From Gluconobacter morbifer G707 (lineage in GTDB: Bacteria; Pseudomonadota; Alphaproteobacteria; Acetobacterales; Acetobacteraceae): DNA of 64,000 bases. Below the pieces are notes generated by a model, which worked only from the letters and a program-made list of their open reading frames with translations, searched no databases and was not told the DNA's origin. The number at the start of each line of letters is the position of its first letter. Positions within the stretch are counted from its first letter, which is position 1. The DNA lies in contig NZ_AGQV01000001.1 in assembly GCF_000234355.1 (NCBI RefSeq), positions 372,001 through 436,000 on the forward strand. Reading direction: 5' to 3'. A program made the translations under genes and the position numbers. Shown here one piece after another: positions 47,909-54,374 of the stretch.

Positions 47909-48441
47909 GCTGCGTACCCGAGGGTCAGATTGGCCTTCAGCCGCGTTATCTGGTGGTCATGGGTGTTTCGGGCACTGGAAAGACCACGATCGCAACCGGT
48001 CTGGCAACGCGTCTGGGATGGCATTTTCAGGAAGGGGACGCGCTGCATCCGCCAGCCAATGTCGCCAAGATGAGCGCAGGTCATCCTCTGACCGATGAGG
48101 ATCGCGCGCCATGGCTCAAGCTGTGTCATGACTGGCTTGAGGCACAGGTGAAAGCCGGACAGGGCGCCATTCTAACCTGTTCGGCACTCAAGAAGTCCTA
48201 CCGTCAGCTCCTGTCGGACAACCTGCCGGTCGAATTCGTTCATATCCGGACGTCTCCCACGGCGCTGACCGAGCGGCTGGAACACCGGGCGGGGCATTTC
48301 ATGCCGGCCAGCCTGCTGCCCAGCCAGCTTGCGACGCTGGAGGAGCCGACAGACGATGAGCCGGTGATCCGTGTCAGTGGAGAAAAACACCCGGATATCG
48401 TGCTGGACGAACTGGTGAAGTGCTTCCGGGGCAAGGCGTGA
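47896..48441 (+). CDS. gntK: gluconokinase
   Basis: 181 residues of the GntK-type shikimate/gluconate kinase fold. Walker A is VVMGVSGTGKTTIATGLA near residue 20. Gluconate-binding segments are FQEGDALHPPANVAKMSAGHPLTDEDRAPWL, followed by ILTCSALKKSYRQLL, the lid MPASLLPSQLATLE and the C-terminal IVLDELV. It phosphorylates cytoplasmic gluconate to 6-phosphogluconate and so feeds this operon. In an acetic acid bacterium most glucose is oxidised to gluconate in the periplasm, which makes this the fitting entry enzyme. Confidence 0.93.
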   Translation: MGTVSCVPEGQIGLQPRYLVVMGVSGTGKTTIATGLATRLGWHFQEGDALHPPANVAKMSAGHPLTDEDRAPWLKLCHDWLEAQVKAGQGAILTCSALKKSYRQLLSDNLPVEFVHIRTSPTALTERLEHRAGHFMPASLLPSQLATLEEPTDDEPVIRVSGEKHPDIVLDELVKCFRGKA

Positions 48442-48923
48442 CCGCTGAGGTCCGGGTTCTGGTCGATGCGGATGCCTGTCCGGTCAAGGATGAAGTCTAT
48501 CGTGTCGCAGGCCGGTATGGCCTGCGCACCCTGGTGGTGGCGAACCGCTGGCTGAATGTGCCTCAGTCCCCGCTGATCGATCGGGTTGTCGTGCCGGATG
48601 GCATGGACGAGGCGGATCACTGGATCGCCGATAACAGTACGGCGTCTGACATCGTTGTCACGAATGATGTGCCGCTGGCTGTCCGCTGTCTGGAGCATGG
48701 GACATCGGTCCTGCGCCCGAACGGGGAGGAAATCGACGAGCGGTCCGTGGGAATGGTCTCGGCCATGCGGGATCTGATGCATGACCTGCGCGAAACGGGC
48801 GGCATCACGACCCATAATCCGTCTTTCGGAAAAGCCGACCGCAGCCGCTTTCTGTCCACGCTGGATACGCTTATCGTGCGAATCCGCAGGAAAGCTGCGT
48901 TATCTGCCATGTCAGAGCGATAA
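48438..48923 (+). CDS. YaiI/YqxD family (DUF188) protein
   Basis: 161 residues from GTG 48438, which overlaps the gntK stop (GTGA); a longer frame from 48420 is less likely. Family motifs are VLVDADACPVKDEVYRVA at the start, VVPDGMDEADHWIADN, the DIVVTNDVPLA segment and LRPNGEEID. The fold is PIN-like with several conserved Asp residues (DADACP, DEADHWI, TNDVPLA), hinting at a metal-dependent nuclease, but the function is not established. It is last in the pentose-phosphate gene run. Confidence 0.88.
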   Translation: MTAEVRVLVDADACPVKDEVYRVAGRYGLRTLVVANRWLNVPQSPLIDRVVVPDGMDEADHWIADNSTASDIVVTNDVPLAVRCLEHGTSVLRPNGEEIDERSVGMVSAMRDLMHDLRETGGITTHNPSFGKADRSRFLSTLDTLIVRIRRKAALSAMSER

Positions 48924-49014
48924 CCTCCCCCGTTCTTCAGAAATCATCCACAGGGCCTTCCCCGAAGATGTTCCATGGATCTGGGGATAACCTCTTCCGC
49001 CTGAGGGCCACGTC

Positions 49015-49890
49015 ATGAACCCGCTCCGTCTTGCCCAGCTCGAAATGTTCTGTGCGGTGGTGGAGGAGGGAACGGTTGTCGGGGCGTCACGCCGGCTCAA
49101 CTGCGTGGCGTCCAACGTCACCGCCCGACTGCGGGAACTGGAGCTGCTGCTGGAACGGGATCTGTTCGTTCGGACGAAGGGGCGTCTGAACCTTACGCCG
49201 GAAGGGCGGCTGTTCTACCGGCAGGCTGTTCCTCTTATCCGGGGCGCGCAGGATCTGGCCGGTCTCTTCGCGGATAAAACGCCGCGTGGCATTCTGACGG
49301 TTGGAGCACTGGATGTGGCCTTGCAGGGTTATCTGCCCTCTGTCGTGCCGCAGTTTCTGGAGAACTGCCCGGGCGTGGAACTGCGGATGCTTATGCGTCC
49401 TACCTATACGATCGAGCGGATGCTGATGGACGGGGAAATTGACCTCGCTCTGACGGACGGTCCGATCGTTCATCCGATGATGGACAGCCGGTTTGCCTTC
49501 CGGGAGGATCTGGCACTTGTTCTGCCGCAGGGGCAGGAGGTGCCACAGGAAGGCCAGCATGTCTTCCTGTTCAATACGGACTGTTTCTACCGGCGTTATT
49601 TCGAGATCTGGCTGCGGAAGCAGGGTGTGACGTCCAGCATTATTCACACCGTCGAGTCCTATGATGTCATTCTGGCCTGTGTACGGGCGGGGCTGGGAAT
49701 ATCGTGTTTTCCGCAAAGCATTCTTGCCGGAGTGGCCGGAGAACGGCGTCAGGGGATGGAGATTCTTTATCCGGCCGACCTTCAGGGTAGTGAAGTCTAT
49801 TTCGTATGGCGCGAGCCGGGAGTGACAGATCTGGCGCGGCAATTCGTCGATTTTGCCGAAAAGCTGCATTCATTCACAAAAAATGAATGA
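49015..49890 (+). CDS. LysR-type transcriptional regulator
   Basis: 291 residues. The N-terminal helix-turn-helix is LAQLEMFCAVVEEGTVVGASRRLNCVASNVTARLRELE, followed by the LLERDLFVRTKGRLNLTPEGRLFY linker region typical of LysR regulators. The effector domain (ILTVGALDVALQGYLPSVVPQFLENCPGVELRML and later) is a type 2 periplasmic-binding-protein fold. The ligand is unknown. It lies directly upstream of the aldehyde dehydrogenase gene on the same strand, with several inverted repeats in between that may be its operator, so that gene is a likely target. Confidence 0.9.
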   Translation: MNPLRLAQLEMFCAVVEEGTVVGASRRLNCVASNVTARLRELELLLERDLFVRTKGRLNLTPEGRLFYRQAVPLIRGAQDLAGLFADKTPRGILTVGALDVALQGYLPSVVPQFLENCPGVELRMLMRPTYTIERMLMDGEIDLALTDGPIVHPMMDSRFAFREDLALVLPQGQEVPQEGQHVFLFNTDCFYRRYFEIWLRKQGVTSSIIHTVESYDVILACVRAGLGISCFPQSILAGVAGERRQGMEILYPADLQGSEVYFVWREPGVTDLARQFVDFAEKLHSFTKNE

Positions 49891-49921
49891 TATGATGATT
49901 TATCATCACTTTTCCAAAGTG
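49870..49921 (+). promoter_or_regulatory. three adjacent inverted repeats between the LysR gene and aldA
   Basis: TCATTCA/TGAATGA (49870-49876, 49884-49890), TGATGAT/ATCATCA (49893-49899, 49902-49908) and CACTTT/AAAGTG (49907-49912, 49916-49921) lie in an AT-rich stretch covering the LysR stop and the region just after. Symmetric AT-rich sites fit LysR binding. The first or third could instead act as weak terminators. Confidence 0.5.
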
Positions 49922-50029
49922 AACCAAATGGAGTGAGACTGCGTTCGTTGAATGAACCGCCGGCGACCCCACGCTCTTGGATGCAGGAGAAGGGACGAGC
50001 GCCGGGCTTTGAAGACGAACGGAGGCAGC

Positions 50030-51472
50030 ATGACTGCAAAACATGATCTCTTCATCAATGGACGCTGGGTCGCCCCAAAGAGCGGGGAATGGATTGATGT
50101 TGAAAACCCGGCTACGAAACAGGTCATCGGTCAGGTGGCTCGTGGAACGAAGGCTGATGTCGATAATGCCGTAAGCGCCGCGAAGGCTGCTTTCCAGTCC
50201 TGGAGCCGCAAGACGGCGACAGAGCGTTCAGATTACCTGTATGCGCTGCGGGACCTCCTCCAGCGGGACAAGGACAAGCTGGCTGCGACGATCACGGCTG
50301 AAATGGGCAAGCCGTTGAAGGAAGCAGCAATCGAAGTCGATTTCGCAATCGGGCTTCTGCGGTTCGCTGCAGAAAATACTCTGCGTATCCAGGGCGAAAT
50401 CATCCCGGGGAGTACGCCGGATGAGAAGATCCTGATCGATCGCGTGCCGATGGGTGTGATTGGTGCGATCACGGCCTGGAATTTCCCGCTCGCGCTCTGT
50501 ACCCGCAAAATTGGGCCGGCAGTGGCGGCGGGGAATACCATCGTCGTGAAGCCCCATGAAATGACGCCGCTTGTGGCGCTTCAGCTTGCAAAGCTGGTCG
50601 AGGAAGCGAAATTCCCCAATGGGGTCATCAACATCGTCACCGGTGATGGCAAGGAAGTAGGCGTACCGCTCGTGGCGGACCCGGACATCCGGCTGATTAC
50701 CATGACGGGTTCCACACCGGCCGGCAAAAAGATCATGGCGGCTGCGGCGGAAACGCTGAAGGAAGTCCGGCTGGAGCTGGGCGGAAAGGCACCGTTCCTC
50801 GTGATGGAAGATGCCGATCTGGAAAAGGCGGCGGACGCTGCCGTGATGGCCCGGTTCAACAATGCCGGCCAGGTCTGCACCTGTAACGAGCGCACCTATA
50901 TCCACGAAGCGGTTTATGACCAGTTCGTGCAGAAGGTTCGCCAGAAGATCGAGGCCCTGAAGGTCGGCCTGCCAACAGACCCGCAGACCGACATGGGGCC
51001 GAAGGTCAGCGAAGCCGAGCTTGAGAAGGTTCATGAGATGGTCGAGCGCGCTGTCAAACAGGGTGCGAAGGTGGAACTGGGTGGCAAGCGCCTGACGGGC
51101 GGTGTCTATGACAAGGGCTATTTCTATGCCCCGACCCTGCTGACGGGTGTCACACAGGACATGGACATCGTTCATAATGAGGTGTTCGGTCCCGTCATGT
51201 CGCTGATCAAGGTCAAGGACTTCGATCAGGCGCTCTCTTGGGCCAATGACTGCCGGTACGGTCTGTCCGCCTATCTCTTCACGAAGGAACTGGGTCGTAT
51301 CCTGCGGATGACCCGTGAGCTGGAATTCGGCGAGGTCTACGTGAACCGTCCGGGTGGTGAAGCGCCGCAGGGCTTCCATCATGGCTACAAGGAAAGTGGC
51401 CTTGGCGGCGAGGACGGACAGCACGGTCTGGAAGCCTACGTCGAAACCAAGACGGTCTATCTCAACGCCTGA
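50030..51472 (+). CDS. NAD-dependent aldehyde dehydrogenase (AldA-like)
   Basis: 480 residues from the ATG at 50030, which has GGAGG directly upstream; the frame extends to 49952 without support. Class features: AWNFPLALCTRKIGPAVAAG, cofactor Lys in VVKPHEMTPL with a Glu that fits NAD binding, the general base Glu in LELGGKAPF, and the catalytic Cys in FNNAGQVCTCNERTY. The sequence is closest to the AldA/succinate-semialdehyde group, so lactaldehyde, glycolaldehyde or succinic semialdehyde are candidate substrates. A likely cytosolic enzyme under control of the upstream LysR regulator. Confidence 0.87.
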   Translation: MTAKHDLFINGRWVAPKSGEWIDVENPATKQVIGQVARGTKADVDNAVSAAKAAFQSWSRKTATERSDYLYALRDLLQRDKDKLAATITAEMGKPLKEAAIEVDFAIGLLRFAAENTLRIQGEIIPGSTPDEKILIDRVPMGVIGAITAWNFPLALCTRKIGPAVAAGNTIVVKPHEMTPLVALQLAKLVEEAKFPNGVINIVTGDGKEVGVPLVADPDIRLITMTGSTPAGKKIMAAAAETLKEVRLELGGKAPFLVMEDADLEKAADAAVMARFNNAGQVCTCNERTYIHEAVYDQFVQKVRQKIEALKVGLPTDPQTDMGPKVSEAELEKVHEMVERAVKQGAKVELGGKRLTGGVYDKGYFYAPTLLTGVTQDMDIVHNEVFGPVMSLIKVKDFDQALSWANDCRYGLSAYLFTKELGRILRMTRELEFGEVYVNRPGGEAPQGFHHGYKESGLGGEDGQHGLEAYVETKTVYLNA

Positions 51473-51547
51473 TTTTCTGAACAGTTATTCGTCGGGGGCA
51501 GTAGCCGGGTCTGCTGTTCCTACCGTTTTCACAAAAGGACAAGCATC

Positions 51548-52075
51548 ATGGTAAAAGTCGCTGCACTGGCCACCGATGGCCTTGAAGAAATCGAACTGAC
51601 CTCACCCAAGGAAGCGCTGGAAAAAGCGGGGGCGACCGTGACGGTCATCTCCCTGAAAGCCGGTGAATTTCAGGCCGTGAACAAGGACATTTACCCGTCC
51701 AGCAAGATCAGAGCCGATCTGGCTATCGCGGATGCGAACGCTGAAGATTATGATGCGCTGCTGCTGCCGGGCGGACTGGCTTCTCCGGATGCGCTGCGTT
51801 CCAACAAGGATGTCGTGGCGTTCGCCAAGGCATTCGTGAAGGCCAACAAGCCGATCGCTGCAATCTGTCACGGCGCGCAGACCCTGATTGAGGTAAATGA
51901 GCTGAAGGGCCGGACCGTGACGTCCTGGCCGGCGATCCGGACCGATCTGGAAAACGCCGGGGCATCCTGGGTTGATCAGACCGTGGTCACGGATGGGCCG
52001 TATGTGTTCTCCCGCTGCCCGGATGATCTCCCGGCCTTCAACAAGGCGATCATCAAGCACTTCAAGATTGGCTGA
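51548..52075 (+). CDS. DJ-1/PfpI family protein
   Basis: 175 residues with the flavodoxin-like DJ-1/PfpI fold. The start reads KVAALATDGLEEIELTSPKEALEKAGATV, with the conserved Glu in the first loop. LLLPGGLASPDALRSNKDVVAF precedes the nucleophile elbow AAICHGAQTLIE with the reactive Cys. VTSWPAIRTDLENAGASWVDQ and a C-terminal YVFSRCPDDLPAFNKAI follow. The PfpI/YhbO branch is linked to stress protection and glyoxalase- or deglycase-like activity, still debated. It follows the aldehyde dehydrogenase, which hints at a shared aldehyde-stress role. Confidence 0.88.
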   Translation: MVKVAALATDGLEEIELTSPKEALEKAGATVTVISLKAGEFQAVNKDIYPSSKIRADLAIADANAEDYDALLLPGGLASPDALRSNKDVVAFAKAFVKANKPIAAICHGAQTLIEVNELKGRTVTSWPAIRTDLENAGASWVDQTVVTDGPYVFSRCPDDLPAFNKAIIKHFKIG

Positions 52076-52101
52076 ACGCCATCTGTCAGGGCCGATGGAG
52101 C

Positions 52102-52137
52102 AAAAAGGCCGGGAGTTACTTCCCGGCCTTTTCTTTT
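52102..52137. terminator. bidirectional rho-independent terminator
   Basis: AAAAGGCCGGGA (52103-52114) and TCCCGGCCTTTT (52121-52132) form a 12-bp stem followed by CTTTT on the plus strand and preceded by an A-run. It serves the DJ-1 gene (+). On the minus strand the stem includes the last codons and stop of the STN gene. Confidence 0.87.
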
Positions 52138-52475
52138 GCCTGCGGTGTGTCTGACGGGGCGAGAGGCTGGATTTTCCAGTGATCTTCCGGGGACGTCATG
52201 TGGACTGCGTGCAGTCTGCTGCCCGACAGGGACCAGCGGAGGGCCTGTTCTGTGGTGAACGAGCCGGAAATGCCGGGAGTCTGGCGATTCTGGAGCTGTG
52301 CCGCCTCAGGGCTCATTTCCATGAAGCAGCCTGTTTTATGTGACAGGTCCTGAAGGCGTTCATCCAGCCGCTGCGGTGGAATGGTCATGGGGAAAGGACC
52401 TGGCATGCAGGCGGCGGAGGCCTGCCCACAGGCCAGCAGGGCAAACCCGGCAAGAAAAGCATAGCGGACGGACAT
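52116..52475 (-). CDS. stand-alone secreted STN-domain protein
   Basis: 119 residues from the ATG at 52475 (AAGGAA five bases upstream); the open frame runs on to 52787 without coding character. A signal peptide (VRYAFLAGFALLACGQASAA) is followed by one domain: MTIPPQRLDERLQDLSHKTGCFMEM, then GISGSFTTEQALRWSLSGSRLHAVH. This matches the short secretin/TonB N-terminal (STN) domain. STN normally sits at the N-terminus of secretins or transducing TonB receptors; here it is alone. Two Cys in the mature part may pair. It could bind a partner in the periplasm, but I see no sigma/anti-sigma pair nearby. Confidence 0.68.
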   Translation of the reverse strand: MSVRYAFLAGFALLACGQASAACMPGPFPMTIPPQRLDERLQDLSHKTGCFMEMSPEAAQLQNRQTPGISGSFTTEQALRWSLSGSRLHAVHMTSPEDHWKIQPLAPSDTPQAKEKAGK

Positions 52476-53188
52476 GGGCTTCCTTTCTGTCTTCTGTATC
52501 GCCGGAACTGCTGGTGATGCGTGTCCGGTTTCAGATGATCTGCCCGGATTGTACTCCGGTAGATCGAAGTTCAGCCTGCCATAACGGAAAGCGTCTGTCG
52601 TGGCCGTTCCGGACGGGCTATGCGGCCCGTCACTTGTAGTGGTCATTGCCACGATATTCCGGATGGGGTGGTTTTGCACATTATGCAGATAATCATGAAT
52701 CCTGGCCGCCGCCGGTATTGAAGATGAAACGCTGCTGTCAAACGTCACGGTCTGTTTTGGTCCACCTGTCTTGAGGATGGGGAACATGTCCCGTTGAGCC
52801 GAGCACGGAGATCGGATGTCGTGCTCTTCGGGGCATTGGACCGGCTTTATGATGGGATCAACGAAAAGAAATGGCGCTCCGAATGTTCCCAGCGGCTATT
52901 ATGGTTTTTGCGCATTGGGGCGATGAACGGGGCGCGAGGGCCTGGCATGAACCTAGGATAGTAGGTTCGGGCTGAGTGTCGATTTCAGCTCGGGCTGGAT
53001 CGTGAGAATGTACGCCCAATTGTCAGCGATCATGGATCATGCCGGTGTCAGATCACTCTCATGGTTTGATGTGCTTTTAGCTGGGTGAGACCAGAAGCCG
53101 CCGGAACGGGGGCTGAAACACAGAGCGGCATTTTCACGTAGGACGACATGATGTCATCCCCGGTATGGAGCATTGTCCTGAGCTGGGT
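52476..53188. other. gene-poor region of about 710 bases
   Basis: I find no convincing gene on either strand. The first part must hold the leader and promoter of the STN gene. Between 52800 and 53180 short frames exist but none has a ribosome site or a recognisable sequence, and I see no insertion-sequence ends. It may be decayed coding sequence. Confidence 0.4.
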
Positions 53189-53222
53189 GGTTCTCTCTTT
53201 AATCGCCTGGAAAGAGAGAACC
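53189..53222 (-). terminator. perfect 12-bp hairpin after the GDPD gene
   Basis: GGTTCTCTCTTT (53189-53200) and AAAGAGAGAACC (53211-53222) pair perfectly around a ten-base loop, 14 bases past the GDPD stop on the minus strand. No T-run follows the stem, so it may act as a transcript 3' end stabiliser or a factor-dependent terminator. Confidence 0.6.
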
Positions 53223-53236
53223 GTAGCCGGCCTGTT

Positions 53237-54346
53237 TTAGTTGATGCCGTCCACTGCGATGCGGCCGAGGGCCGGATCATCGGTGAAGAAGCCATCCAGT
53301 CCCATATCCAGATAGCGGCGGATTTCCGCGATCATGCCATCCGGGTTGCGGGCGTCATCTCCCGCCGTATTCCGGAGCTGGGCGGGAAGGAAATGGTTTT
53401 CCGGACGGGCGGTATAGGAGTGGACCAGAAGGCCGGCGCGATGTGCGTCTTCAATCAGGGTGGTCGGCTTCAGCCAGGCGCCCCTGCTGTCCCGGGGGAT
53501 CAGGTCAGTGTTGGATGGGCCGATCACATCCGCATAGCGCCGGATATCCCGCAGCCCGTCAGGCGTCATCAGGTCGCCGAACGTGGTTTTCTTTCCGGCC
53601 GCCAGAATATCGGCCGGGATGTCTGTCCGTTCGCCCATGAGCAGCATCAGGCGGGTCTGCGGATTGATGGACAGGATCTGCTGACGGATGCGTCCGAGAT
53701 TGTTCGTTTCGAAAGACTGGACTTCCAGCGGGGCCTGACAGGTGTAGTCATGAGCGGCGATGGTCCGGAGGAACGCCGCTTCCGGATCTAGGCCGAGACT
53801 GTGGAAATGGGTGGAATGCTTGATCTCGGGGACGAGACCAAAGACTTTTCCCGTCGCGGCGGACTGGGCGGCGACCTGTTCGATGACCTCTTCAAAGGTC
53901 GGAATCGTGAAATGATCGTTGTAGCGGGTGTTGTGAGCACGGATCTGCGACAGGCGTTCACGGGCGCGGAGAGTTTTGATTTCGTCCAGCGTGAAGTCGG
54001 TAGTGAACCAGCCGGTCTGCTGCCTGCCGTCGATGGTGATGGTGCGGCGGCGGGACGCGAATTCCGGATGGTCCGCCACATCCGTTGTTTCCACGATGTT
54101 GCTTTCATGACGGACGATCAGATGACCGTCCTTTGTCATGCACAAGTCGGGTTCGATGAAGTCCGCGCCATCCTGCATGGCTTTCGCATAGGACGCCAGC
54201 GTGTGCTCCGGGCGCAGGGCCGAAGCCCCGCGATGGGCGAAGACCATTGGCTTCGGGGCGAGGGACGGGGCTGCCTGCACTGCCGAAAGGCGCAGTGCAG
54301 GCAGGGCGAGCGGAAAAAGGCCCAGAAGATGGCGACGGGACAGCAT
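53237..54346 (-). CDS. Tat-exported glycerophosphodiester phosphodiesterase (GlpQ-like)
   Basis: 369 residues. The N-terminus MLSRRHLLGLFPLALPALRL is a twin-arginine signal (SRRHLLG), so the enzyme should be exported folded to the periplasm. The GDPD domain begins PMVFAHRGASALRPEHTLASY with the catalytic His-Arg, then FIEPDLCMTKDGHLIVRHE with metal-binding Glu/Asp and the second His. LVPEIKH and the C-terminal GLDGFFTDDPALG are also typical. It hydrolyses glycerophosphodiesters to an alcohol and glycerol-3-phosphate. It starts 28 bases after the TonB receptor stop and shares its Pho-box-like control region. Confidence 0.92.
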   Translation of the reverse strand: MLSRRHLLGLFPLALPALRLSAVQAAPSLAPKPMVFAHRGASALRPEHTLASYAKAMQDGADFIEPDLCMTKDGHLIVRHESNIVETTDVADHPEFASRRRTITIDGRQQTGWFTTDFTLDEIKTLRARERLSQIRAHNTRYNDHFTIPTFEEVIEQVAAQSAATGKVFGLVPEIKHSTHFHSLGLDPEAAFLRTIAAHDYTCQAPLEVQSFETNNLGRIRQQILSINPQTRLMLLMGERTDIPADILAAGKKTTFGDLMTPDGLRDIRRYADVIGPSNTDLIPRDSRGAWLKPTTLIEDAHRAGLLVHSYTARPENHFLPAQLRNTAGDDARNPDGMIAEIRRYLDMGLDGFFTDDPALGRIAVDGIN

Positions 54347-54374
54347 GGTTCTCCTTTCGGTTGCCGGATTTTGC

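Noticed and set aside
48944-48990. Two DnaA-box-like sequences (TCATCCACA and TGGGGATAA)
   Set aside because: Each has one mismatch to TTATCCACA, only two occur, and there is no other origin feature such as an AT-rich unwinding element or origin-type neighbour.
52800-53180. Possible transposase remnant
   Set aside because: Short frames did not show any transposase motif, and no terminal inverted or direct repeats were seen.
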